From Phycisphaerae bacterium (lineage in GTDB: Bacteria > Planctomycetota > Phycisphaerae > Phycisphaerales > UBA1924): a stretch of 64,000 bases of DNA. The notes below the pieces were generated by a model that searched no databases, was not told where the DNA came from, and worked only from the letters and a program-made list of their open reading frames with translations. The DNA lies in NCBI GenBank assembly GCA_016873295.1, contig VGXM01000009.1:1-64000 (forward strand), in the 5' to 3' direction. Positions 54,575-63,329 of the stretch are shown one piece after another. Within the stretch, counting starts at the first letter, position 1, and the number at the start of each line of letters is the position of its first letter. A program made the position numbers and the translations under genes.

Positions 54575-55999
54575 ATGCTGGGACGGATCTTCAAGGCCTA
54601 CGACATCCGCGGGACGTACCCGGATCTGCTCAACGACCAGATGGCGTGGCAGATCGGGTACGGGTGCTCGAAGTTCCTGCTGGCGGACGCGGCATCGGCG
54701 GGTGAAACCACGCCCATGATGAAGAACGTGGTGGTCGGGCGCGACATGCGGACCAGCAGCCCCACGCTCAGCAAGCAGGTGGTGCAGGGCATCGCGGACC
54801 ACGGCGGGAACGTGATCGACATCGGGCTGGTCGACACGCCCATGGTCTACTTCGCGATCAACCACCTGGACTGCGCGGGCGGGGTGATGGTGACGGCGAG
54901 CCACAACCCGCCCCAGTACAACGGGTTCAAGGTGTCCAAGCGCCGGGCCAAGCCCGTGGGGGAGGCGACGGGGCTGGCGGACGTGCGCAAGTTCGCGGCC
55001 ATGGTGGACAAGGCGACGCTGGTGCCGGCGTCTGGGCGGAGCGAGACGCGCGACCTGTGGGCGGCGTACACGAGGCACGTGCGCCACTTCCTGACCCTCA
55101 AGCGTCCGGTGAAGGTGGTGATCGACGCCAGCAACGGCATGGCGGGGACGATGGTGCCCAGGGTCTTCGGGCCGATCGGGACCCGGGGGGCCTCGGGCGT
55201 GCCGGGGCTGACCATCGTGCCGCTGAACTTCGACAACACCAAGGGCACGTTCGTGCACGAGCCCAACCCGCTGGTGGCCGCGAATCTCAGGCAACTGCAG
55301 GCGGCGGTGGTGGCGGAGGGGGCGGACCTGGGGATCTGCTTCGACGGGGACGCGGACCGCTGCGTGGTGGTGGACGAGAAGGGGCACGTGGTGGGGTGCG
55401 ACCACCTGACGGCGCTGCTGGCGAAGTCCTTCCTGGGGCCGAGCCCGGGTTCGGCGGTGGTGTACGACCTGCGATCGACCAAGGCGGTGCCGGAGGAGGT
55501 CACGAAGGCGGGGGGCCGCCCCGTGCGGGGGCGGGTGGGGCACGTGTTCATGAAGGCGCTGATGGCCGAGCACGGGGCGGTGTTCGGGGGCGAGCTCTCC
55601 GGGCACTTCTACTTCCGCGACAACTACAACGCCGACTCGGGGGCGATCGCGATGGCGACGGTGCTGACGCTGCTCTCGTCGACCGCCAGGACGTTGGGCG
55701 AGCTGATCAGGCCCCTGGCGCGGTACGCGCAGTCGGGCGAGATCAACTTCCAGATCGAGGACAAGGACGCGGCCCTGAACGAGCTGCGGGGGATGTTCCC
55801 GGCGGGCCCGCAGCGGCAGGTGGACGACCTGGACGGGCTGACGATCGACGGGTTCGGGCGCGAGGGGTGGTGGTTCAACGTCCGCAAGAGCAACACCGAG
55901 CCCCTGCTGCGCCTGAACGCCGAGGCCAGGGACCGCAAGACATTGGACAGGCTGCTCGAGAAGATCAAGCCGAAGATGGGCAAGCAGGTCGACCACTGA
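54575..55999 (+). CDS. Phosphomannomutase/phosphoglucomutase
   Basis: A 474-residue enzyme of the alpha-D-phosphohexomutase family. Key sites are the phosphoserine loop TASHNPPQYNG (Ser109), the magnesium loop DGDADR (Asp257, 259, 261), the sugar-binding loop GELSGHFYF and the phosphate-binding loop RKSNTEPLLR. It interconverts mannose (or glucose) 6- and 1-phosphates, feeding GDP-mannose or UDP-glucose synthesis for surface glycans. It has a good promoter and a GGGAG ribosome site. The next gene starts 3 bases after the stop, so the two are cotranscribed, an unusual partnership. Confidence 0.93.
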   Translation: MLGRIFKAYDIRGTYPDLLNDQMAWQIGYGCSKFLLADAASAGETTPMMKNVVVGRDMRTSSPTLSKQVVQGIADHGGNVIDIGLVDTPMVYFAINHLDCAGGVMVTASHNPPQYNGFKVSKRRAKPVGEATGLADVRKFAAMVDKATLVPASGRSETRDLWAAYTRHVRHFLTLKRPVKVVIDASNGMAGTMVPRVFGPIGTRGASGVPGLTIVPLNFDNTKGTFVHEPNPLVAANLRQLQAAVVAEGADLGICFDGDADRCVVVDEKGHVVGCDHLTALLAKSFLGPSPGSAVVYDLRSTKAVPEEVTKAGGRPVRGRVGHVFMKALMAEHGAVFGGELSGHFYFRDNYNADSGAIAMATVLTLLSSTARTLGELIRPLARYAQSGEINFQIEDKDAALNELRGMFPAGPQRQVDDLDGLTIDGFGREGWWFNVRKSNTEPLLRLNAEARDRKTLDRLLEKIKPKMGKQVDH

Positions 56000-56002
56000 C
56001 GC

Positions 56003-57571
56003 ATGACGCTCGACGAGTTCCTCCAGCACTGGTCGATTCTCGAGAACCCGTTCCGGGCGGAGGAGGCCCGGCGCGACGGCGTGCTGCTGCGGATGTCGGG
56101 GATGCCGGGCGGGGCGCCCGGGGGCGAGCCCGAGCGGCACCCGGAGGCGTTCCACTCGGACTTTGAGAAGATCCTGGGCGACCTGGCCAGCCCGTCGTCC
56201 TCGATCGTGTTCGGGGAGAAGGGGAGCGGGAAGACGGCGATCCGCCTGCAGATCGAGGAGCGGATCCGTCGGCACAACGCGGCCCACCCCGACGCCCGCG
56301 TTCTGCTCGTGGCGTATGACGACCTCAACGCGATCCTGGACCGGCTGCACCAGCGCTTGGCGGGGCGGACGCCCGCCGAGTCGCTGGCCCAGACGCGCAC
56401 GGTGGACCACGTCGACGGGATCCTGCACGGGGTGGTGCCGCGGGTCGTGGACGCGATCCTCGAACGCCCCAACGACGCCCCGCTGGACCTGTCGGGTCGG
56501 GGCGGCTCGGCGCGGCGTCGGGCCCGGCGTGTGCCCCGCGCCCTGCGCGACGACCTGCTCCTGCTCCAGGCGGTCTACGACCGCCCCGACCGGGCGTCGC
56601 TGCGCACGGGGACGCTCCGGCGGCGGCTGGGCGTGTCGCTGCCCTGGCGGATCGCCGCGGGGCGCGTGCTGATGTGGCTGTACCCGTCGCTGCTGGCGGC
56701 GTTCGTGGCGTGGGCCCGCTTCTTCGGGCCGGAGAGCATGCGCGGGGCCCAGTGGATGAACTGGCTGGTCCTGGGGCTGTGCGGGCTGTACGTCCTGTTC
56801 GTCCTGCGGTTCATCGCGGTGGACTGGGCGTACCTGTTCCAGGTGGGGCGGCGGATCCGCAAGCAGGTGCGGGTGATCCCGCGGTCGCACCGCTCGTACG
56901 CCTTCAGCCTGAGGCAGCTCCGGTCGGCCCTGCGCGACCCCAGTTCCCTGCCGCTGACCGACTCGGACGAGCAGCGGTACGCGGCCCTGCGGCGGCTGCG
57001 CTGTGTGCTGGGCGGGTTCGGGTACACGGGCGTGACGGTCGTGGTCGACCGCGTGGACGAGCCGACGCTGATCGGGGGCGACCCGGACCGGATGCGGGCG
57101 GTGATCTGGCCCCTGCTCTCCAACAAGTTTTTGCAGCAGGACGGGCTGGGGATCAAGATGCTGCTGCCGACGGAGCTGCGGCACGCGATCCTGAAGGAGT
57201 CGAGCGCGTTCTTCCAGAGCGCGCGCCTGGACAAGCAGTGCCTGGTCGAGCGGCTGAGCTGGAGCGGGCCCACGCTCTATGACCTGTGCAACGCGCGGCT
57301 GGAGGCCTGCCGGGCCCCGGGCGTGCAGCCCGTCACGGTGCTGGACCTGTTCGGCGAGGAGGTCACGCGCCGCGAGCTGCTCGACGCCCTGGAGCAGTTG
57401 CACCAGCCGCGGGACGCCTTCAAGTTCCTGTACCGCTGCATGGCCGAGCACTGCGCCGCGGTGACGCGCGACAACCCGGACTTCCGGATCCCCCGCGCGG
57501 TGTTCGACCAGGTGCGCAAGCAGGAGATCGAGCGGGTGCAGCAGTTCTACCGCGGCATCCGCCCGGCGTGA
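56003..57571 (+). CDS. Membrane-inserted P-loop NTPase, KAP/ORC-like
   Basis: A 522-residue protein with Walker A GEKGSGKTA (near residue 70) and a Walker B-like VVVDRVDEP (near 346), a layout close to STAND/KAP-type P-loop NTPases. Between them are two adjacent membrane segments (VLMWLYPSLLAAFVAWARFF, about 219-240, and WLVLGLCGLYVLFVLRFIAV, about 252-275), so the NTPase is anchored in the membrane. The rest is helical and charged. KAP NTPases carry membrane inserts in this place and often act in signalling or defence, but this protein is not obviously one of those. It starts 3 bases after the phosphomannomutase stop. Function unknown. Confidence 0.72.
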   Translation: MTLDEFLQHWSILENPFRAEEARRDGVLLRMSGMPGGAPGGEPERHPEAFHSDFEKILGDLASPSSSIVFGEKGSGKTAIRLQIEERIRRHNAAHPDARVLLVAYDDLNAILDRLHQRLAGRTPAESLAQTRTVDHVDGILHGVVPRVVDAILERPNDAPLDLSGRGGSARRRARRVPRALRDDLLLLQAVYDRPDRASLRTGTLRRRLGVSLPWRIAAGRVLMWLYPSLLAAFVAWARFFGPESMRGAQWMNWLVLGLCGLYVLFVLRFIAVDWAYLFQVGRRIRKQVRVIPRSHRSYAFSLRQLRSALRDPSSLPLTDSDEQRYAALRRLRCVLGGFGYTGVTVVVDRVDEPTLIGGDPDRMRAVIWPLLSNKFLQQDGLGIKMLLPTELRHAILKESSAFFQSARLDKQCLVERLSWSGPTLYDLCNARLEACRAPGVQPVTVLDLFGEEVTRRELLDALEQLHQPRDAFKFLYRCMAEHCAAVTRDNPDFRIPRAVFDQVRKQEIERVQQFYRGIRPA

Positions 57572-57876
57572 GGGGTCGCGCGGGTTCCAGATGCCGTGCG
57601 AGCGTCGCGGGCCCTTCCTCGCCCCGCGGGGGCCTTCACGCTCGACCCGATCTTCGGCTCCGCCGCGCGCGTGTCATCGGGAGTCCGCATCAACTCCAGG
57701 GGCTCGAAGAACTCCAAGGTCGTGCTCGCGCGGCGTCTTCTCCCCGGCGGCGTGCCCCTTCGAGCTCTTCGAGCGCTTGGAGCAGACCCTCCGCTCTTCA
57801 CGGCGAACTCCGCGGCCTTTGCGTTCGTCGGGATCAGAGAACGCGGAGGAACGCACGGGAGAGAGGCAGGGCAGGG
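57572..57876. other. Intergenic region at a convergent junction
   Basis: About 300 bases between the stop of the membrane NTPase and the stop of uvrD. No gene is seen. A small GCCCC/GGGGC hairpin (57621-57633) is the only possible terminator, and no T-run follows it on either side. Confidence 0.45.
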
Positions 57877-60165
57877 TCAGGTGACGCGCGTGAGGCGGGC
57901 GTATTCGAGCACGAGGGTCTTGCGGCCGACGGTCTTGAACGCGATCACCGCTCGCCCCGTGGCCAGGTTGCCGGAGATCGACTCGACGATGCCGACGCCG
58001 AACTGGGGGTGCTTGACGCGGCTGCCGACGGGGTACTGGGCGCTGGCCTGGGGCTGGGTCGGGCCGCCGCGCCCGGGGCCGGCTTCGATCCAGGCCTGCT
58101 CGGCCTCGTGCGCGCGGTCGGAGGTGGCGAGGGCCTCGTGGGCCATCTCGTCGAGGAAGCGGCTGGGGATGGTGCGTTCGGGGATGCCGCGGAGCGTGCG
58201 GTAGCGGGCGCTGGTGATGAGCAGGCGGCGCATGGCCCGGGTGATGCCGACGAAGCACAGGCGGCGCTCTTCCTCCAGCATGGCGTCCGAGGCCTGGGAG
58301 CGGGCGTGGGGGAGCAAGCCCTCCTCCAGCCCGATCAGGGCGGCGGCGTGGAACTCCAGCCCCTTGGCCGCGTGCAGGGTCATGAGCGTGACGGCGCCCT
58401 GCGAGGGATCGATCGCGTCGGCGTCGGCGACGAGCGAGACGGATTCGAGGTAGGCCCGCAGGAGCGAGAGCAGCGGGGGGGCGGAGCCGTCGCCCGTCGC
58501 GGGATCGGCGGAGGCGTCGAACTCCTGCTCGAACTGGAGGGCGGAACTGACCAGCTCGGCGAGGTTGTCGAGGCGCTCCAGGTCGGTCTCGCTGTGGCTG
58601 GCCTTGGCCTGGCTGGCGTACATCGCTTCGAGCCCGGATTCCTTGATGACCCGCTCGACCAGGTCGGCCAGGGCCGTGGGCACCTGCCCGCCCAGGAACG
58701 TGCCCGCGCCGGTCCAGGCGTCGACCAGCGCGACGAACCTGGCGATCGAAGCCAGGGCCCTGGCGGAGAGCCCGTCGATCTGCGGGGCGCGGGAGAGCAC
58801 GCCGAAGGTGGAAAGGCCCTGTCGCTCGGCGAACGCCTGCACGCGGGCGACGGAGGCGTCGCCGATGCCGCGGGTGGGGGTGTTGATGATGCGTTCGAGG
58901 GAGACCTCGTCGGCGGGGTTGGCGAGCAGTCGGAGGTAGGCCAGGGCGTTTCGGACCTCCTCGCGCTCGTAGAAGGCGGTGCCGCGGGCGATGACGTAGG
59001 GGATTCCGGCCTGGCGCATGGCCTCCTCCATGACGCGGCTGAGGGCATTGGAGCGGTAGAAGACGGCCATGTCGCGCCACGCCACGCCGTCCCGGGCCTT
59101 GCGGGCCTCGAACCATTCGGCGACCAGGGCGGCCTCGTGGCGTTCGTCGTGGCAGTGGACCAGCTCGATCTTCTCGCCGCCCTCGCGCCGGGTGAAGAGG
59201 TCCTTGTGCTTGCGTCGCTTGTTGTTCCGGATGAGCGAGTCGGCGGCGGCGAGGATGGGGGCGGTGGACCTGAAGTTCTCGCCCAGCGTGATGGTGGTGC
59301 ACCCGGGGTAGTGCTCCTCGAACTCGAGGATGTTGGCGATGTCGGCGCCGCGCCAGCCGTAGATCGACTGGTCGGGATCGCCCACGACGCAGATGTTGGG
59401 GCCCTTTCCCGGCTCGCCCGCCAGGAGCGAGGCGATGACGAACTGGGCGTGGTTGGTGTCCTGGTACTCGTCGACGAGCAGGTAGTGCCATCGGCTCCGG
59501 CACTGCTCCCGCAGGGCCTCGGACGCCTTGAGCGACCGGGCGGTGAGCATGAGCAGGTCGTCGAAATCGACGGCGTTGGCGGCCCGCAGCCCCCGCTGGT
59601 AGCCCGTGTAGACCTTGGCGACCGTGCGCGAGTAGAAGTCGGCGGCGCGGGCGGCGTAGCCCTCGGCGTCGAGGAGCTCGTTCTTGGCCCCCGAGATCGC
59701 CGCCAGCACGCTGCGGGGCGGGAAGTTGCTGGTCGAGAGCTCGAGCCCCTCGATGACCTTCTTGCAGAGCTTGGACTGATCGTCGGCGTCGTAGATGGTG
59801 AACTCGGGCCTGACGCCGACGAGGTCCGGCTGGGCCGCCGCGAAGCGCCGCAGCAGGCGGGCGCAGAGCGAGTGGAAGGTGGTGACGGTGAGCCCGCGGA
59901 GGGCGCGGTCGTCGCCCGGGGTCTCGCCGCCCAGGAGGCGGTGGACGCGCTCGCGCATCTCGCCCGCGGCCTTGTTGGTGAAGGTGAGGGCGAGGATGGA
60001 CCAGCCCGGCACGCCGCAGGAGACCAGGTAGGCGATTCGGCGGGTGATGACGCGGGTCTTGCCGCTGCCGGCGGCGGCCAGGACGAGGAGCGGGCCCTCC
60101 GTGTGACGCACGGCCTGGCGCTGGGGGTCGGTGAGGTCGTCGAGGAGGGTCTGCTGGTCGAGCAT
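57877..60165 (-). CDS. uvrD: UvrD/PcrA-type 3'-5' DNA helicase
   Basis: A 762-residue superfamily-1 helicase. Motifs in order are AAAGSGKTRVITRRIAYLV (motif I), TFTNKAAGEMRERV (Ia), LVDEYQDTN (II), VGDPDQSIYGWRGAD (III), TLGENFRS (IV), TLHAAKGLEF (V) and VGITRAMRRL (VI). The C-terminal tail with VGSRVKHPQFGVGIVESISG is the Tudor-like domain typical of PcrA/UvrD. It unwinds DNA in excision and mismatch repair and strips proteins from DNA. It lies 51 bases after the APC-permease gene and is probably cotranscribed. Confidence 0.96.
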   Translation of the reverse strand: MLDQQTLLDDLTDPQRQAVRHTEGPLLVLAAAGSGKTRVITRRIAYLVSCGVPGWSILALTFTNKAAGEMRERVHRLLGGETPGDDRALRGLTVTTFHSLCARLLRRFAAAQPDLVGVRPEFTIYDADDQSKLCKKVIEGLELSTSNFPPRSVLAAISGAKNELLDAEGYAARAADFYSRTVAKVYTGYQRGLRAANAVDFDDLLMLTARSLKASEALREQCRSRWHYLLVDEYQDTNHAQFVIASLLAGEPGKGPNICVVGDPDQSIYGWRGADIANILEFEEHYPGCTTITLGENFRSTAPILAAADSLIRNNKRRKHKDLFTRREGGEKIELVHCHDERHEAALVAEWFEARKARDGVAWRDMAVFYRSNALSRVMEEAMRQAGIPYVIARGTAFYEREEVRNALAYLRLLANPADEVSLERIINTPTRGIGDASVARVQAFAERQGLSTFGVLSRAPQIDGLSARALASIARFVALVDAWTGAGTFLGGQVPTALADLVERVIKESGLEAMYASQAKASHSETDLERLDNLAELVSSALQFEQEFDASADPATGDGSAPPLLSLLRAYLESVSLVADADAIDPSQGAVTLMTLHAAKGLEFHAAALIGLEEGLLPHARSQASDAMLEEERRLCFVGITRAMRRLLITSARYRTLRGIPERTIPSRFLDEMAHEALATSDRAHEAEQAWIEAGPGRGGPTQPQASAQYPVGSRVKHPQFGVGIVESISGNLATGRAVIAFKTVGRKTLVLEYARLTRVT

Positions 60166-60216
60166 CCGTGCGTCGGCTCCGCCGAGGTGCGGCGTGGAGC
60201 GTAGGCCCCGGGGGGC

Positions 60217-62115
60217 TCAGGTGGGCCCCGGGCCGCGCTCCTCCTCGCCGGCGCCGTTGGGCCCGGTGGGGACGAACTCGGCCGGACCCCCGGCGGCGCG
60301 GGTCAGGAGCGTGACGCCCGCCGGGAGCAGTTGGGCGACGCGGGCCACCACGTCGCCCGCGACCGCCCGCGAGAGCACGGATCGGCGGGTCTTACCCATG
60401 ATGAGCGTGTCGCACCCGAAGGTCACGGTGTAGTCGAGGATCTCGCCGGCGATGTCGGTGCTGATCACGTAGATGGGGACGAAGGGGATGCCGGCCTGCC
60501 CGGCCAGGAGCGACGCCGTGCCCAGCGATTCCTGGGCCTCCTTGTCCTCCTCGATCCGCGGCACGAGGGTGGCGTTGTAGTCCATGACGCGGAGGGTGCG
60601 CACGTAGAGGGCGAAGAGCGTGGCGCCCTGTCGGCGGGCCAGCTCGACCGCGAACTGGGCCTGGTCGCGCCCGCGGGCGGCGAGCATGATGCGGGGCCTG
60701 CGGGCGTCGAACTTGACGGGCCCGCGCTTGACCTCGGCCAGCCACCCCGTCGTGGGCTCGGGCAGCATCTCGGGCTCGCCCCGCCGGGCCAGGCGCAGCC
60801 CGGAGCGCGTGACCAGCACGGACGCGACCAACACGCCCGCGAACGCCGTCGCCCGGGGCTTGGTCAGGGCGATGGTGAGCGTGACGGCCAGGAGGAAGAG
60901 GCCCAGGGCCGCCATGACGGCCCGGTGCCGACGCGGGATCTCGAGCCCGCGGTTGGCCCCGGCGCACAGCACGGTCGTGGTCACGGCCCCGCACACGCCG
61001 ATGACGTAGAGCTCGGCGAGGATCTGCACGTCGTGTTCGATGAGCAGGACGCCGGCGCACGCGACGAGGGAGACGACGAGCCCGATCCAGGGGACGCCCG
61101 AGTAGTTCAGGCGCGTCAGCCCCTTGGGCAGCTCGCGCTCGTGGGCCATGGCGTAGAGGACGGAGACCATGGCCATGACCGCGGTGTTGGCCGCCGAGAG
61201 CAGCAGGAGCCCGAAGACGACGGCGGAGACCTTGCCGAAGAGGTACCCCGCGCCCGCGCCGAGCCAGTGACGCCCGCTCTCGATCGCCAGGGCCTTCATG
61301 GCGGTGTCGCGGTAGGCGAGGACGTCGGCGGGGGCGGTGCCGGGCCTGAAGGCCGCGGCGTCGGGCGTGACCTTGTCGACCAGCCCCGGGATCCCCGCCA
61401 GGGCGACGCCGAAGAGCAGGTTCAGGGCCACGACCTCGATGAGGACGGGGGCGATGGTGCGCTTGCTCGTGCGCGCGACGGGCTGCTTCATCAGCCCGGT
61501 CATGTTGGCCACCGCCTCGATCCCCGCCATCGCCAGGCAGATCTTGGTGAAGATGACCCACGAGGCCCCGGGCGGCGGGAGGGCGTCCAGCGAGATCGTG
61601 CCCAGGCCCGCGGGGACGAAGGGCAGGCACGCCAGGGCCACCAGACCCGACACGACGAGGGCGGCGATGGCGATGACCAGCGCGAACCGCCCCGCGCTCC
61701 GCGCCCCCAGCCAGTTCACCACGCCGATGAGCGCCAGCGACGCCATCGAGAGCCCGAGCACCGTGCCGCGGGGGGCGCCGAAGTAGTGGAAAGCCTCGAC
61801 CACCGAGATGGCGGCGGTCATGATGTACCCGCCCAGCAGGAGCGTGGAGCCCACCACCGCGAGCGTGGGGTTGATCTGGCGGGCCGCGGTGTACACGCCC
61901 CCACCGTCGGGGAAGCTGCGGCAGATGATCGTGTAGGCCCACGCGACCGCGATCATGACGAGCCCGATGCCGGCGAGGAAGAGCACCGAGCCGTGGGCGG
62001 CGAAGAAGAAGGCGAGCCCGAGGACGTAGAGTCGGCTGGTCCCCCAGTCGCCGTAGAGCAGCGGGCCCGCGTGCAGCCAGCTCAGATTGCGGGGCCGGTT
62101 CTCAGCGACCAGCAT
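60217..62115 (-). CDS. APC-family permease with C-terminal UspA-like domain
   Basis: A 632-residue protein. Residues about 15-440 form twelve membrane helices of the amino acid-polyamine-organocation family, with the usual conserved patch near helix 1 (GPLLYGDWGTSRLYVLGLAF) and helix 6 (AMAGIEAVANMTG). The last about 150 residues look like a universal-stress-type nucleotide-binding fold (MLAARGRDQAQFAVELARR, DTLIMGKTRRSVLSRAVAGD), as in other transporters with a C-terminal USP domain. It probably carries an amino acid or related solute under control of an adenine nucleotide or similar ligand; the substrate is unknown. It precedes uvrD. Confidence 0.85.
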   Translation of the reverse strand: MLVAENRPRNLSWLHAGPLLYGDWGTSRLYVLGLAFFFAAHGSVLFLAGIGLVMIAVAWAYTIICRSFPDGGGVYTAARQINPTLAVVGSTLLLGGYIMTAAISVVEAFHYFGAPRGTVLGLSMASLALIGVVNWLGARSAGRFALVIAIAALVVSGLVALACLPFVPAGLGTISLDALPPPGASWVIFTKICLAMAGIEAVANMTGLMKQPVARTSKRTIAPVLIEVVALNLLFGVALAGIPGLVDKVTPDAAAFRPGTAPADVLAYRDTAMKALAIESGRHWLGAGAGYLFGKVSAVVFGLLLLSAANTAVMAMVSVLYAMAHERELPKGLTRLNYSGVPWIGLVVSLVACAGVLLIEHDVQILAELYVIGVCGAVTTTVLCAGANRGLEIPRRHRAVMAALGLFLLAVTLTIALTKPRATAFAGVLVASVLVTRSGLRLARRGEPEMLPEPTTGWLAEVKRGPVKFDARRPRIMLAARGRDQAQFAVELARRQGATLFALYVRTLRVMDYNATLVPRIEEDKEAQESLGTASLLAGQAGIPFVPIYVISTDIAGEILDYTVTFGCDTLIMGKTRRSVLSRAVAGDVVARVAQLLPAGVTLLTRAAGGPAEFVPTGPNGAGEEERGPGPT

Positions 62116-62223
62116 GGACGGGCGACCCGAGGATCGACAATCGGCGATCGCAATCCGGTCGGGTCATGGCGGACGGGAGCCCGCCTGGTGCCCGGACAGG
62201 CGGCGAGTATAGCGGTGGCCCCG

Positions 62224-62928
62224 TCAGGCGTGGGCGGGCAGGCGGGCCGGGGCCTGCCCGACCATCGCCACCAGCTCGTCGATCATCTTGCCGATGCCGG
62301 TGAAGACGTCGTAGGGCCCGGCGTCGCACATGTAGGCGGGCGTGCTGACGAGGCGGTTGTCGCGGTCGACGTAGGCCTCGGTCACGTGCTTGGGCACGTT
62401 GGTGGAGCCCATGCGCCTGATGGACTGGGCCGTGCCCTCGTCGCTCCCGATCGTGACCGTGCACCCCTCGCCCCCCATGGCGGTGCCCAGGAGTCGGGCC
62501 GCGATCACGGGCGCGATGCAGCACAGAGCGATCGGCTTGCGGTGGGCGTGGAAGGCGCTCACGACGCGGCGCACGTCCGGGTTGACGGTGCAGTCGGCGC
62601 CGTCCCTGGCGAACGTGCACAGGTTCTTGGCCGCCCCGAACCCGCCCGGGAAGACCAGGGCGTCGAACGCGTCGGCGTTGAGGGACGACACGGGCGCGAT
62701 CTCGCCCCGGCTGATCCGCGCCGACTCCACCATCTGGTTCCGCGTCTCGTCGGTGGGCTTGCCTGTGGCGTGGTTGATGACGTCGGCCTGGGGCGCGTCG
62801 GGCGCGAAGCAGCGATACTCCACGCCGTGACGGTGCAGGTGGATGAGCACGCTCACCGACTCGTGCACCTCGCTTCCGTCGCCACGCCCGCAGCCGCTCA
62901 GAATCACGGCGATCTTCTTCCGGTTCAT
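62224..62928 (-). CDS. elbB: Isoprenoid biosynthesis glyoxalase ElbB
   Basis: A 234-residue protein of the DJ-1/PfpI superfamily, ElbB group. It opens KKIAVILSGCGRGDGSEVHE, then has LVFPGGFGAAKNLCTFA and the elbow cysteine in ALCCIAPVIAARLLG (Cys137 or the adjacent Cys136), and closes with TPAYMCDAGPYDVFTGIGK. Family members are glyoxalase-like enzymes of uncertain in vivo substrate. The ATG has a perfect GGAGG site 7 bases upstream. It lies leftward of the small membrane protein gene and may share a transcript with the permease. Confidence 0.92.
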   Translation of the reverse strand: MNRKKIAVILSGCGRGDGSEVHESVSVLIHLHRHGVEYRCFAPDAPQADVINHATGKPTDETRNQMVESARISRGEIAPVSSLNADAFDALVFPGGFGAAKNLCTFARDGADCTVNPDVRRVVSAFHAHRKPIALCCIAPVIAARLLGTAMGGEGCTVTIGSDEGTAQSIRRMGSTNVPKHVTEAYVDRDNRLVSTPAYMCDAGPYDVFTGIGKMIDELVAMVGQAPARLPAHA

Positions 62929-63004
62929 GGCTCGGCCTCCGTTCCGGTGTTCACGGGGGATCGTATGCGGGGGATCCCGATTCCGGCCGCGGCGGAGCGC
63001 GGCT

Positions 63005-63262
63005 TCAGGGGGCGGTGGGCAGAGGTCTTCGCCCCGATCCCTCCGGCTTCTCCCTGGCCGCGGGCGGGGGCGGCGCGTCGTTGAACCCGGCGTCCCGCGA
63101 CTGGGCCGCGAGTTCTTCCGCGCGCTTCTGGGCCTCCGCGACCCGGGGATCGACGGGGGGCGGGCTCAGTGCGCCGGAGTTGATGGCGAAGATCGCGCCC
63201 GCGGCGAGGGCCAGCGCGATCGCGGCGCCGAGTTTCACCGCCCGCTTCCGCCGATCGTCCAT
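63005..63262 (-). CDS. Small single-pass membrane protein (85 aa)
   Basis: I do not recognise the family. After a short basic cytoplasmic start (MDDRRKRAVK) comes one hydrophobic helix (LGAAIALALAAGAIFAI). The outside part has a helix (DPRVAEAQKRAEELAAQSRD) and a Pro-rich end (APPPPAAREKPEGSGRRPLP). An AAGGAA ribosome site precedes the ATG. It may be an envelope protein made with the pseudopilin-like gene just upstream on the same strand. Confidence 0.6.
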   Translation of the reverse strand: MDDRRKRAVKLGAAIALALAAGAIFAINSGALSPPPVDPRVAEAQKRAEELAAQSRDAGFNDAPPPPAAREKPEGSGRRPLPTAP

Positions 63263-63329
63263 GGAGCGCCGTTCCTTTCGATGTGAGGCGCCGGGGAGGC
63301 CGACGGGGCGTGAAAGGCCCCGCCTCGGG

